Assembly: GCA_031292575.1 (NCBI GenBank)
Contig: JARLGX010000019.1
Coordinates: 1-64,000, forward strand
Reading direction: 5' to 3'
DNA length: 64,000 bases
Source of the DNA: Paludibacter sp.
GTDB taxonomy: Bacteria; Bacteroidota; Bacteroidia; Bacteroidales; Paludibacteraceae
In this document: positions 8,623 through 17,696 of the stretch, piece after piece
How positions within the stretch are numbered: position 1 is the first letter of the stretch
Layout: every line of letters starts with the position of its first letter
Position numbers and translations under genes: made by a program
The notes under the pieces: model-generated
Databases searched by the model: none
The model's input: the letters and a program-made list of their open reading frames with translations, nothing else
Told to the model about the DNA's origin: nothing

Positions 8623-11082
8623 TCATTCCTGAAAATAAATTCGTTTCACTCGTCTCGAAACACTTGTAAGCACTTCATAAGGAATTGTTTTCAACCAGCC
8701 TGATACTTCAGAGATTGTCAGATTATCTCCAAATATTTCAACCACATCTCCTTCGTTTGCTTCTATGTTTGTAACGTCTATCATAACCAGGTCCATGCAC
8801 ACGTTTCCAATTACTTTTGTACGCTTTCCGTTTATTAGCACCTCTCCTACTCCATTTCCTAATTTACGGTCAAAACCATCGGCATAACCAATTGGAATAA
8901 CTGCAATCCGTTTATCGGCTTCAACAATTCCTTTGCGGCTGTAACCTACAGTTTCCCCTGCTTTTACAGTTTTAATCTGAAGAATAACTGTTTTCAACGC
9001 ACAAACTTGTTTCAGATTTGCTTCAGGCAAGGAGCTAATGCCATAATGGCCAATTCCTAACCGAACCATATCAAACTGATATTCGGGAAAACGTTCGATG
9101 CCAGCTGAATTCAGTATATGTCGCATAATGTGATGTGAGAAAGTAGCCGAAAACTGATCAGCACAAGTTGTAAAGGTGGCTATTTGTTGTTTAGTAAATG
9201 CATCAAATTTTGCTTCGTCCGAACCAGACAAATGGGAGAAAACAGATCGGACTTTCACCTGATTTTGTCTTTTAAGCCGGGCAAGTAATTGATCCATATC
9301 CTGTGGTTCAAAACCAAGTCGATGCATGCCGCTATCTATTTTTATATGAATTGGATAGTCTGTTAATCCCAGTTTTTCGGCTGCTGCAATAAACGAATCG
9401 AGCAAACGGAAACTATAAATTTCAGGTTCCAGTTTATTATCGAAAATCATCCCAAAACTACCTTTTTCGGGATTCATTACCACAATTGGAATACGAATGC
9501 CTTCGTTACGTAAGTCTGCACCCTCGTCGGCAACAGCCACTGCCAGGTAATCAACGCGATGATGCTGCAGTGTACGAGCCACTTCTACAGCTCCACTACC
9601 ATAAGCAAAAGCTTTTACCATACACATCATTTTCGTTTCGGGGCGAAGTTTCGCACGGAAATAGTTTAGATTATCCACCAAGGCATTCAGGTTTACCTCC
9701 AGAATAGTTTCGTGGGTTACCAATTCCAGCTTTTCAGAAATATCTTCGAAATGATATTTTCTGGAGCCTTTCAACAAAATGATTTCATTCTTCAACTCCC
9801 TTAAAATAGTTGATTTCAGAAAGTCTTCGGTATGTTCAAAAAAAGTTTTATCAATGGATTCAAAGGTATCAGCATGTTTAGAAATATCTGACCCAATGCC
9901 GATAATGCGTTGAATATTCTTGTTTTTTACAAGCTCAGAAACTGTTTTATAAAGTTGATCGGCTGTTTGCCCGCTTTGCAAAATATCCGAAAGAATCAGT
10001 GTTTTCGATAAGTTTTTAGCCGTGGCTTGTTGATTCAGAAAATCGAGCGCAATACTTAAGGAATTTAAATCTGAATTATAACTGTCGTTTATTATCAGGC
10101 AATCGCGAACACCTTCTTTTACTTCCAGTCGCATGGCAACTGCTTCAAGGATCAAAATGCGTTTGGCTATATCAATCGGTTTCATCCCCAAATAAAGCAT
10201 GATAGTTACACATTGAAGTGCATTTTCTATTGATGCATCATCTGTAAACGGAATAATAACGGTCGATTCTGAACCGACATATTTAAACTGAACTTTGGTG
10301 TTTTGTGAAGTTTTTTCAACGTTTAGAATTTGTACAATTGCTTTATCCGATTTTCCCCACGAAAATAATTTCCCTCTAAAATCGGACTGAGCCACTGAAA
10401 TTTCAACCAATTTATTATCGGAACAATAAATCAAAACCTCAGATTGAACAAAAAGTTGAAGTTTCTCTTCGCATTTTTGTTTTAATCCAACAAAATTCTC
10501 CTGATGAGCTTCACCTAAATTAGTAAAAACGCCTATAGTTGGTTGAATAATTGGTTGTAAATGAATCATTTCGTTCATTTCAGAAATTCCTGCTTCGAAA
10601 ATTCCCAATTGCGTATTTTCATTCATTGCCCATACCGATAACGGCACACCTATTTGTGAATTATAGCTGCGTGGCGAACGGGTAATGACATAATCGGTGT
10701 GTAAAAGCTGATAAAGCCATTCTTTCACCACAGTTTTACCATTGCTTCCTGTAATTCCAATTACCGGTACTTTAAATGCAGATCGATGCGCAGCAGCCAA
10801 ACGCTGTAAGGCTTGCAATGTATCCGTCACTTGCAGAAAAACAGCATCTGTCATTTTTTCAAACTCTGGATGCATTTCACTTACTACAAAATAGCGAAGA
10901 TTCTGCCGGTAAAGTTCCTGAATGTAATTATGACCGTTGTTTCTGGCGGTGTGAATAGCAAAAAATAAACTCTCAGCCGGAAAAGATAATGAACGGCTAT
11001 CGGTCAATAGCCAGTTTATTTCAATATCAGGAATGCTTTTTCCTTTAGCACCAATTAATTGGGCAATATTTGTTAATTTCAT
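8623..11082 (-). CDS. murF-alr: Bifunctional MurF ligase / alanine racemase
   Basis: The 819-residue protein fuses two cell-wall enzymes. Residues 1 to about 455 are MurF, with P-loop ITGSNGKTVVKEW near residue 115; it adds D-Ala-D-Ala to UDP-MurNAc-tripeptide. Residues about 460-819 are a fold-type III PLP alanine racemase with the PLP lysine in MVKAFAYGSG (near 490) and the second catalytic tyrosine in GETVGYSRKG. The racemase makes D-Ala for the pathway that MurF completes. This fusion is known from Bacteroidetes. Both halves look intact. Confidence 0.96.
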   Translation of the reverse strand: MKLTNIAQLIGAKGKSIPDIEINWLLTDSRSLSFPAESLFFAIHTARNNGHNYIQELYRQNLRYFVVSEMHPEFEKMTDAVFLQVTDTLQALQRLAAAHRSAFKVPVIGITGSNGKTVVKEWLYQLLHTDYVITRSPRSYNSQIGVPLSVWAMNENTQLGIFEAGISEMNEMIHLQPIIQPTIGVFTNLGEAHQENFVGLKQKCEEKLQLFVQSEVLIYCSDNKLVEISVAQSDFRGKLFSWGKSDKAIVQILNVEKTSQNTKVQFKYVGSESTVIIPFTDDASIENALQCVTIMLYLGMKPIDIAKRILILEAVAMRLEVKEGVRDCLIINDSYNSDLNSLSIALDFLNQQATAKNLSKTLILSDILQSGQTADQLYKTVSELVKNKNIQRIIGIGSDISKHADTFESIDKTFFEHTEDFLKSTILRELKNEIILLKGSRKYHFEDISEKLELVTHETILEVNLNALVDNLNYFRAKLRPETKMMCMVKAFAYGSGAVEVARTLQHHRVDYLAVAVADEGADLRNEGIRIPIVVMNPEKGSFGMIFDNKLEPEIYSFRLLDSFIAAAEKLGLTDYPIHIKIDSGMHRLGFEPQDMDQLLARLKRQNQVKVRSVFSHLSGSDEAKFDAFTKQQIATFTTCADQFSATFSHHIMRHILNSAGIERFPEYQFDMVRLGIGHYGISSLPEANLKQVCALKTVILQIKTVKAGETVGYSRKGIVEADKRIAVIPIGYADGFDRKLGNGVGEVLINGKRTKVIGNVCMDLVMIDVTNIEANEGDVVEIFGDNLTISEVSGWLKTIPYEVLTSVSRRVKRIYFQE

Positions 11083-11089
11083 TGTAAAA

Positions 11090-11154
11090 CAGTTAGCAGT
11101 GAATGGTCATCAGTGATCAGTCATTTTCTTATTGATAACCGTTCACTGATAACT
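11090..11154. repeat. 18-bp imperfect inverted repeat between bax-inhibitor gene and murF-alr
   Basis: CAGTTAGCAGTGAATGGT on the left is mirrored by ACCGTTCACTGATAACTG on the right with two mismatches. The loop holds another CAGTGATCAG word. It could form a long hairpin and resembles dispersed CAGT-type repeats rather than a classical terminator, since no T-run follows. Confidence 0.65.
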
Positions 11155-11160
11155 GGAATA

Positions 11161-11859
11161 TTATCTTCGTCTTCCAAAAATCCGCAATAAAAACAGAAAT
11201 AAATTAATGAAATCGAGGTATAAGATTAATGCTCCGATAATGGATTCCTTTTTGTCTTCGTCAGTACCTTCATTGCCTATTACATTAAGTTTCTTCAACT
11301 TTTGAGTATCGTAAGCAATTAACCCTACAAAAATCAAAACTCCAGCGTAAGTAGTTATCCAATAAAGCATTTCATTACTGAAAAACATATTCACAATTGA
11401 AGCAATTATCAATCCGAATAAAGCCATTACGAGAATATTACCCAATTTTGTGAGATCGGATTTTGTAAAATAGCCATACAAACTCATGGCTGCAAAAGTT
11501 CCGGCAGTGATAAAAAACGTAGAAGCTAAAGAATCGGTTGTAAATACAAAAAAAATAGAAGCCAGCGTAACTCCGTTCAGTATTGAATACAATACAAAAA
11601 CAATGGTAGCAGTTATAGCAGACATTTTTTGAATGGCTCCAACCAAAACGCCAACCATTACTAATTCGAGAATCAGCATACCATAAAATACAAATTTTTG
11701 TCCGAAGATAAAATTAATAATTTCGGGAGTTGTAGCTGTTCTGTAAGCCACTAATCCGGTAATAACCAATGCCATCGACATCCAGGCATAAACCCTTACA
11801 AAGAATCGCTTGGTTTCAGCAATTTCCTGTTCTTTCGAAATTTCATAAAAGCTATCCAT
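11161..11859 (-). CDS. Bax inhibitor-1/YccA family membrane protein
   Basis: About 232 residues with seven hydrophobic segments and the BI-1 pattern: a soluble start (MDSFYEISKEQEIAETKRFFVRVYAWMSMALVITGLVAY), a central GVTLASIF, the sixth segment WITTYAGVLIFVGLIAYDTQKLKKL with the conserved Y-D-T-Q, and the LYLDFINLFLFLLRI end. Bacterial members are pH-sensitive Ca2+ leak channels or protease-regulating proteins of the inner membrane. The ATG at 11859 was chosen because the longer frame overlaps the next gene. Confidence 0.92.
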   Translation of the reverse strand: MDSFYEISKEQEIAETKRFFVRVYAWMSMALVITGLVAYRTATTPEIINFIFGQKFVFYGMLILELVMVGVLVGAIQKMSAITATIVFVLYSILNGVTLASIFFVFTTDSLASTFFITAGTFAAMSLYGYFTKSDLTKLGNILVMALFGLIIASIVNMFFSNEMLYWITTYAGVLIFVGLIAYDTQKLKKLNVIGNEGTDEDKKESIIGALILYLDFINLFLFLLRIFGRRR

Positions 11860-11882
11860 AATCTTGATTTTAAATATATTAT

Positions 11883-12671
11883 CTATTTGTTTAGTTCTAA
11901 TGGTAATGCCAGCCATACTTCTTCCGGTTGTCCGATACGTTTTTCGGAAACTATAATTGAATCGGAAATCGTGTAGAGAGAATATCCACCTATCGCATTA
12001 TTTCCACGCAAAGTTGAACGGTTTACAATTCCCGGAATTCCGTCGTAATTCAGCAATACATTGCGATGATAATGACCATTCAAAACCGCTTTGACATTGA
12101 ATTTCTGCAATACATCTATCATATCTTTTCCATTATCCACATCACCAGGTAAAAGCGGATAGTGTGTAACCACAAATACGGGTTTACTCTTGCCTGTTTT
12201 TTCTAAAACCTTTTTCATCCAGTCAATATCTGTCTGTAGTATTATTCCATTGCTCGATTTAGTAAGCGGTGCTGTGGTAAAACCAATAAATTCAAATCCA
12301 TTGTGACCGAATATGAATTTATCATCCCTAAAAATCTTCTTAAAATTTCCGGCATTTGGTTCGTTCCATTTTATATCATGATTTCCCGGAATAACATAAT
12401 AAGGCATCTTAAGATTTTGAAGCAATTTTCTGGCTATTTTTAGTGAAACAGTATCACCCAAATTCGACACATCACCCGAAACAAGCACAAAATCAATGTT
12501 TTTCAATGAATTCACATCGTTTACAGCATGTTGGAGATCTTCAGTTGGGTGTGAATTTGTTGGAGAAATATGCGTATCCGAGAAAAGTGCAAATCGAAAA
12601 GGTTTCGTAGCAAATGCAGCGAATGTAAACTGAATGAGGAGCAGAAAAAAGATAAAATGATATTTTTTCAT
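11883..12671 (-). CDS. Secreted metallophosphoesterase (calcineurin-like)
   Basis: A signal peptide (MKKYHFIFFLLLIQFTFAAFA) is followed by a complete metallophosphoesterase motif set: FSDTHIS, VSGDVSNLGD, PGNHDIKW, VVTHYPL and LNGHYHRN. These supply the two-metal site that hydrolyses phosphoesters. The 262-residue protein is likely periplasmic. It lies 23 bp upstream of the BI-1 gene on the same strand and may be co-transcribed with it. The substrate cannot be told. Confidence 0.9.
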   Translation of the reverse strand: MKKYHFIFFLLLIQFTFAAFATKPFRFALFSDTHISPTNSHPTEDLQHAVNDVNSLKNIDFVLVSGDVSNLGDTVSLKIARKLLQNLKMPYYVIPGNHDIKWNEPNAGNFKKIFRDDKFIFGHNGFEFIGFTTAPLTKSSNGIILQTDIDWMKKVLEKTGKSKPVFVVTHYPLLPGDVDNGKDMIDVLQKFNVKAVLNGHYHRNVLLNYDGIPGIVNRSTLRGNNAIGGYSLYTISDSIIVSEKRIGQPEEVWLALPLELNK

Positions 12672-12814
12672 GCGAATAACTTGAAATAAAGCATTTTAAT
12701 GCCAAACTATAAGTTTATACTTTGTCGAACAAAGATACTAAAGCTTAAACAATTTATAGTCCATCAGGAGTAAAAGTTTTTGAAAACCTTAAAATTATTT
12801 TTGATATAAAAAGA

Positions 12815-12847
12815 AAAGGAGCAAAATCTAAACAGATTCACTCCTTT
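12815..12847 (-). terminator. Hairpin terminator of the acyl-CoA carboxylase operon
   Basis: AAAGGAG (12815-12821) pairs with CTCCTTT, with an inner stem AATCT/AGATT. On the minus strand it is followed by TTTCTTTTTA, as expected for the end of the biotin carrier gene transcript. Confidence 0.7.
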
Positions 12848-12878
12848 CCTTCTTATATTTTTTTGCATCTACAAATAA

Positions 12879-13427
12879 TTACACATCAATTGAAGTCACT
12901 TCAACCAATAAATCATCTTTCATAACAGATTGACCGGGTACAACGTGAATTTTTCCAATAACTCCATTACAAGTAGCTGTAATTTCATTTTGCATTTTCA
13001 TGGCTTCCAGGCTCAAAATAGGTTCACCAACATTTACCAAATCTCCCTCAGCCAAAAATAAGTCAACAATTTTCCCCGGCATTGGCGATAAAATATTATT
13101 TTCATCAATCTGCTTTCCTTCTTTGTCAATCATTCCATGGCGAATATACGAAAAAAGCGATTCAAGACTGAATTTATATTCAACTCCATTCACTTTTATA
13201 ACCATTTTATTCTGATCGCGAGAAACAAGTTCGCAGTTATATCGCTTATCTTTCCAATTAAATGTATATTGATAATCTGATTGTTCGATGAAGTTTATAT
13301 CCTTTTCCTCATTATCAATAACTGGTTTCGATTCCTTTGGAAGATATATTTTGAATCGTTTTCCATTTTCGCGCATGGCAATAAAAAGCCTTGATGCATC
13401 GCGTTTATATACATAAGAAGTTCCCAT
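12879..13427 (-). CDS. Biotin carboxyl carrier subunit of an acyl-CoA carboxylase
   Basis: The 182-residue protein ends in a biotinyl domain with EAMKMQNEI; K144 is the predicted biotinylation site. A PMPGKIVDLFL segment opens the domain. The N-terminal part resembles the linker region of propionyl-CoA carboxylase alpha chains, split here from the biotin carboxylase. It sits 2 bp after accC and is clearly the last gene of the carboxylase operon. Confidence 0.9.
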   Translation of the reverse strand: MGTSYVYKRDASRLFIAMRENGKRFKIYLPKESKPVIDNEEKDINFIEQSDYQYTFNWKDKRYNCELVSRDQNKMVIKVNGVEYKFSLESLFSYIRHGMIDKEGKQIDENNILSPMPGKIVDLFLAEGDLVNVGEPILSLEAMKMQNEITATCNGVIGKIHVVPGQSVMKDDLLVEVTSIDV

Positions 13428-13429
13428 AA

Positions 13430-14926
13430 TTACTTATTAATTCGTTTATTCAACACCCAAACATTTAAAGATTCATTCCTGGAAGCCGGTAAATCGGAAG
13501 CTATTTGTAAATACTCGGTTGCATAAATAATTGTTGCAGCCAAAGCTCCTATCAACTCATCATCCGGATTTTCCAACATTTCGGGTTTAAAATACTGTGT
13601 AACCCAACGTGTTGTGTAGCGTGCCGAAACAAACTCAGGATGCTGCAAAACTGCCCTGCAAAACGGAACAGTAGTTTTCATTCCCATCAACCCAAAATCC
13701 TGCAAAGCTTCCAATGTTTTATTAATTGCATCCTGTCGGTTATTTCCGTGTACAATAATTTTGGCAATCATTGAATCAAAATAAGGCGTAACAACCGAAC
13801 CGTTTTGAACACCTGTTTCTATGCGGACATTAGGATTTTGTGGAAAGCGGATTTTTTCAATAAATCCTGTTTGCGGACTAAATCTGTTTTGTGGATCTTC
13901 TGTATTTACACGACATTCTATAGCCCAACCTGTTGTTTTTACTTCCGATTGTTTGACGGTTAGTTTTTCGCCCAGAGCAATTTTTATTTGCCAGTCAACC
14001 AAATCCACACCACTTACCATTTCTGTAACAGGATGTTCCACTTGTATGCGGGTATTCATTTCCATAAAATAGAAAGTACCATCTTCATCTAGAATATACT
14101 CAATTGTTCCAGCGGAAAAATAACCAATTGACTCAGCAAATTTCACAGCCATTTTCCCCATTTTCTTTCTTATACGGGGAGAAATACTTGCTGAAGGAGC
14201 TTCTTCAAGTAATTTTTGATGCTTTCGTTGCAACGAACATTCACGCTCTCCTAATTGAATCACATGTCCATATTTATCGCCTAAAATCTGAAATTCCAAA
14301 TGTTTCGGATTTTCTAAATATTTTTCAATAAATAAATCGCCATTTCCAAAAGCAGCTGTAGCTTCATCAAAAGCCGACTTAAAATTGCGTTCCATTGTTT
14401 CGGGTTTCTCCACAATGCGCATTCCGCGTCCGCCACCGCCGGCTGATGCTTTCAGTAAAACAGGGTAGCCAATTTTTTTGGCAAATTCCAATGCAACCTT
14501 TGCATCCTTAACCGCGCCATCACTGCCCGGAACCAAAGGTAAACCTGCATCAATAGCCATTTTCTTGGCAATGGTTTTAATGCCCATTTCCCTAATTAAT
14601 TTAGGAGACGGTCCAATAAAATTAAGTCCATTATCTTCACAAAGTTGTGCAAAATCGGGATTTTCGGATAAAAATCCATAACCGGGATGAATCATGTCGA
14701 TTTGATTTTCGAGTGCTAATTGCACAATCTTTTCGGCATCCAAAAAGATCGGTTTATCGCTCGAACCATCGTTTGCCAGAATAACTTCATCGGCATAATT
14801 CAAATAAAGTGCATCTGGCTCTTTTTCGCTTTGCAACACGATTGCAGTCAATCCAAGTTTGTGAGCAGAACGTATAATTCGTATTGCTATTTCACTCCGA
14901 TTGGCAATTAAAAGGCGTTTATTCAT
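13430..14926 (-). CDS. accC: Biotin carboxylase subunit (AccC-type)
   Basis: At 498 residues it has the biotin carboxylase layout: KRLLIANRSEIAIRIIR at the start, the ATP-grasp glycine loop KASAGGGGRGMRIV (near 160), GERECSLQRKHQKLLEEAPS, MEMNTRIQVEHPVTE and the C-terminal domain. It carboxylates biotin on the carrier protein with ATP and bicarbonate. The final 45 residues extend beyond AccC of fatty-acid synthesis, as in propionyl/methylcrotonyl-type enzymes. The neighbouring CT subunit supports an acyl-CoA, not just acetyl-CoA, role. Confidence 0.93.
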   Translation of the reverse strand: MNKRLLIANRSEIAIRIIRSAHKLGLTAIVLQSEKEPDALYLNYADEVILANDGSSDKPIFLDAEKIVQLALENQIDMIHPGYGFLSENPDFAQLCEDNGLNFIGPSPKLIREMGIKTIAKKMAIDAGLPLVPGSDGAVKDAKVALEFAKKIGYPVLLKASAGGGGRGMRIVEKPETMERNFKSAFDEATAAFGNGDLFIEKYLENPKHLEFQILGDKYGHVIQLGERECSLQRKHQKLLEEAPSASISPRIRKKMGKMAVKFAESIGYFSAGTIEYILDEDGTFYFMEMNTRIQVEHPVTEMVSGVDLVDWQIKIALGEKLTVKQSEVKTTGWAIECRVNTEDPQNRFSPQTGFIEKIRFPQNPNVRIETGVQNGSVVTPYFDSMIAKIIVHGNNRQDAINKTLEALQDFGLMGMKTTVPFCRAVLQHPEFVSARYTTRWVTQYFKPEMLENPDDELIGALAATIIYATEYLQIASDLPASRNESLNVWVLNKRINK

Positions 14927-14956
14927 TTTTATTTAATTGAATAGTTTTGTAAGTTT

Positions 14957-15080
14957 ATTAGTTAATCGGTTTTTAGTTGATTGGGTTATTAGTTGATAGG
15001 TCTATTTAAAATGCGTAAAAATAATCCATTTTAAACAACTTCTCGCCTTAACCTATTAAACAAATCAACCTTTCAGCAAT
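14957..15080. repeat. Degenerate TTAGTTGATTGG direct repeats between carboxylase genes
   Basis: TTAGTT-AT-GG words occur at 14958, 14973 and 14989 (spacing 15-16). Mirrored words (CCTATTAA, AATCAACC, AATTAACC) occur at 15050-15085. There is no gene here; the 162-bp gap separates accC from the carboxyltransferase gene. Confidence 0.5.
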
Positions 15081-15088
15081 TAACCACC

Positions 15089-16624
15089 TTATAGTGGTAT
15101 ACTTCCATGCTTGCGCTCGGGTGCGGAATATTGCTTATTGGATAATACTTCAAATGCCGTAATCAAGATTCTGCGAGTATCCGAAGGATTTATCACTTCA
15201 TCAATTAAGCCTAATTCTTCAGCTTTATAGGGGTTAGCAATCTCGTTTTTATATTTTTCAGTCAGAATTTTTTCCATCTCAACTTTATTTTCAGCCTTGG
15301 CTAATTCTGCCCTATTTACAATTTTAATAGCTCCTGCAGGTCCCATAACCGCAATTTCGGCTGTTGGCCAGGCAAAATTAAAATCACCCCCTGTATTTTT
15401 ACTACTCATCACAATGTATGCTCCACCATAGGCTTTGCGGGTAATGACAGTAATTTTCGGAACGGTTGCTTCGCAAAATGCATATAACAGCTTCGCGCCA
15501 TTTCGGATAATTCCATTATATTCCTGATCGGTACCCGGTAAAAAGCCCGGAACATCTTCAAGAATAAGCAAGGGAATATTGTAAGCATCACAGAAACGCA
15601 CAAACCGGGCTCCTTTAACACTCGCATTTATATCTAGCGTTCCGGCCATTACTTTGGGTTGATTGGCCACAATACCAATCGTTTTACCATCCAAACGGGC
15701 AAAGCCTACCAAAATATTCTGTGCATATTTTTCATGAACCTCAAAAAATGAATCTTTATCAACCAAAATATTGATAATTTCTTTCATATCGTATGGACGA
15801 TTGGCATCATCGGGAATAATTTTATCCAGAAACTCCTGACGTGTTTCGTAAAACTGAACATTTGTAGAAATAGGAATTGGCTCAAAATTGTTGGAAGGTA
15901 AATAAGACAACAACTTGCGAACATACATAATGGCATGTTCTTCATCATCGTAAACAAAATGAGCAACTCCGCTTTTCTGGGCATGAACATTTCCACCACC
16001 CAGTGTTTCCATATCAATATCTTCGTTCAATACTTCTTTAACCACATCCGGACCGGTAACAAACATGTACGAAGTTTGGTTTGTCATAAAAATGAAATCT
16101 GTCAAAGCAGGCGAATAAACCGCTCCACCGGCAGCAGGTCCAAGAATAACGCTAATTTGCGGAATGATACCAGAAGAACGTACATTGTTGCGAAAAATTG
16201 ATGCATAAGCCGAAAGACTTTTTAAACCTTCCTGAATACGTGCGCCACCTGAATCAATTAATCCAACAACAGGTGCACCAAGTTTCAACGCCATTTCCTG
16301 TATTTTAGCAATTTTTTGTCCATGAGCAAAGCCCAACGAGCCACCTAAAACCGTAAAATCCTGTGCATAAGCAAAAACACTTCTACCTTGCACCAACCCG
16401 CGTCCTACCACCACACCATCACCAAAAACCGATTGCTTTCCACTCGTTGAACTTTGAGCCGGCTCTACAAAAGCGTCAAATTCAAAAAATGTTCCTTCAT
16501 CAAATAAAACTGTAATTCGTTCGCGGGCAGTAAGTTTTCCTTTTAAATGCTGTTTAACTACGGCATTATCTTCCATTTGTTGCAGTGCTTTTTTTCGCTG
16601 CTCAAATACTTCGTTTTTGTTCAT
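15089..16624 (-). CDS. Acyl-CoA carboxylase carboxyltransferase subunit (propionyl-CoA carboxylase beta type)
   Basis: The 511-residue protein matches PccB/MmdA-type carboxyltransferases: KLTARERITVLFDEGTF, GLIDSGGARIQEG, AAGGAVYSPALTDF, VANQPKVMAGTLDINAS, VPGFLPGTDQEY and ITRKAYGGAYIVM. It moves the carboxyl group between biotin and an acyl-CoA. With the two downstream genes it forms a complete three-subunit enzyme. Propionyl-CoA/methylmalonyl-CoA is the likely substrate, inferred from family and from propionate metabolism in this phylum. Confidence 0.92.
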   Translation of the reverse strand: MNKNEVFEQRKKALQQMEDNAVVKQHLKGKLTARERITVLFDEGTFFEFDAFVEPAQSSTSGKQSVFGDGVVVGRGLVQGRSVFAYAQDFTVLGGSLGFAHGQKIAKIQEMALKLGAPVVGLIDSGGARIQEGLKSLSAYASIFRNNVRSSGIIPQISVILGPAAGGAVYSPALTDFIFMTNQTSYMFVTGPDVVKEVLNEDIDMETLGGGNVHAQKSGVAHFVYDDEEHAIMYVRKLLSYLPSNNFEPIPISTNVQFYETRQEFLDKIIPDDANRPYDMKEIINILVDKDSFFEVHEKYAQNILVGFARLDGKTIGIVANQPKVMAGTLDINASVKGARFVRFCDAYNIPLLILEDVPGFLPGTDQEYNGIIRNGAKLLYAFCEATVPKITVITRKAYGGAYIVMSSKNTGGDFNFAWPTAEIAVMGPAGAIKIVNRAELAKAENKVEMEKILTEKYKNEIANPYKAEELGLIDEVINPSDTRRILITAFEVLSNKQYSAPERKHGSIPL

Positions 16625-16790
16625 TCTATTTTACTTAGCATTTATAGTCACAAAACTTTAAACAAAATAATTGGATAAAAGTTAAATGAAAAATTAAAAA
16701 AAAATCATTTTATATTCTAAAGCCTTAAAATCTAATTGATATTAATTGGAATGGGATGAAATTTATACCAATTTCAAACAAAAAACTGCG

Positions 16791-16819
16791 CAAATGTAAT
16801 TAATTTGTGCAGAAAACAA
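16791..16819 (-). promoter_or_regulatory. Putative promoter of the acyl-CoA carboxylase operon
   Basis: On the minus strand a TTG (16819-16817) is followed after 18 bp by TACATTTG (16798-16791), matching the Bacteroidetes -33/-7 pattern. The leader to the ATG at 16624 would be about 160 nt. The gap 16625-16894 shows no gene. Confidence 0.5.
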
Positions 16820-16894
16820 TCATTTTTAATGTAAATATTGGATTTAATTAAAAGAAAAGATTCAAGGAAACTTATGTTTTCAGAGTAAATTTAA

Positions 16895-17572
16895 TCAGGC
16901 AAACCACCATAATAAAATGACTACCACAATCAAAGCAGGAAGCATATTCATGATACGGAGCTTTTTTATTTCAAGAACATTTATCCCCAGACCAATAAGT
17001 AAAATACCACCAACACTGGTTAAACCTAGAATAATAGATGGAGTAAAAAATGAACTTGCAAACATGGCCACCAAGGTCAATGCTCCCTGAAAAAGAAAAA
17101 GAGGAATAGATGATACTATAACACCTACCCCAAAAGCTGAAGCAAGCAACAAAGCCGAGAAAAAGTCCATCAACGATTTGGTGAAAAGCAAATCAGATGA
17201 ACCGCCTGTACCCTCCTGGATAGTGCCGAGTATGGTCATAGAGCCGATACAAAACAGCAGAAAAGCTGTAATCAAACCTTCGGAAAATTTATCATTGCCA
17301 ATGTGGAAACGCCGCTTTAAATATTCACTCATACGCTCGGTTCCAGCTTCAATATTTATCCATTCACCTAATAATGAGCCAATAGCCAGACTGCTAACCA
17401 CAATAAGGATATGTTCCATTTTCACTACCATGGAAATACCTATGGCCAGCGTAAACAAGCCCACCGCCTGAAAATAAATGGTTGTAACGCGTTGAGGCAT
17501 ATTTTTTTTCAACATTAAACCAATGGTTCCGCCTACAATTACGGCTGCTGTGTTGACAAGGGTTCCAATCAT
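16895..17572 (-). CDS. DUF554 family membrane protein
   Basis: This 225-residue hydrophobic protein begins MIGTLVNTAAVIVGGTIGLMLKK and contains GLFTLAIGISM, a conserved GSMTILGTIQEG motif and LTSVGGILLIGLGINVLEIKKLRI, the YdfK/DUF554 pattern. It has about seven transmembrane segments. Its function is unknown. It is divergent from the nuclease gene at 17697. Confidence 0.9.
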   Translation of the reverse strand: MIGTLVNTAAVIVGGTIGLMLKKNMPQRVTTIYFQAVGLFTLAIGISMVVKMEHILIVVSSLAIGSLLGEWINIEAGTERMSEYLKRRFHIGNDKFSEGLITAFLLFCIGSMTILGTIQEGTGGSSDLLFTKSLMDFFSALLLASAFGVGVIVSSIPLFLFQGALTLVAMFASSFFTPSIILGLTSVGGILLIGLGINVLEIKKLRIMNMLPALIVVVILLWWFA

Positions 17573-17696
17573 TGTAGTTAAAAGTTATGAGTAACTAAAT
17601 TGCATCTTAGAATATAAAAATCATTTGCAAAAGTAAGAAAATTTTGTGTATTTTAGCAGTCTGTAAAAATGCAATAGTTCGACTAAACCAAATCCA

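Noticed and set aside
12879-16624. Fatty-acid-synthesis acetyl-CoA carboxylase (accBCD/A)
   Set aside because: The carboxyltransferase is a single PccB-type chain, not separate AccA and AccD, and the carrier domain is of the propionyl-CoA carboxylase type.
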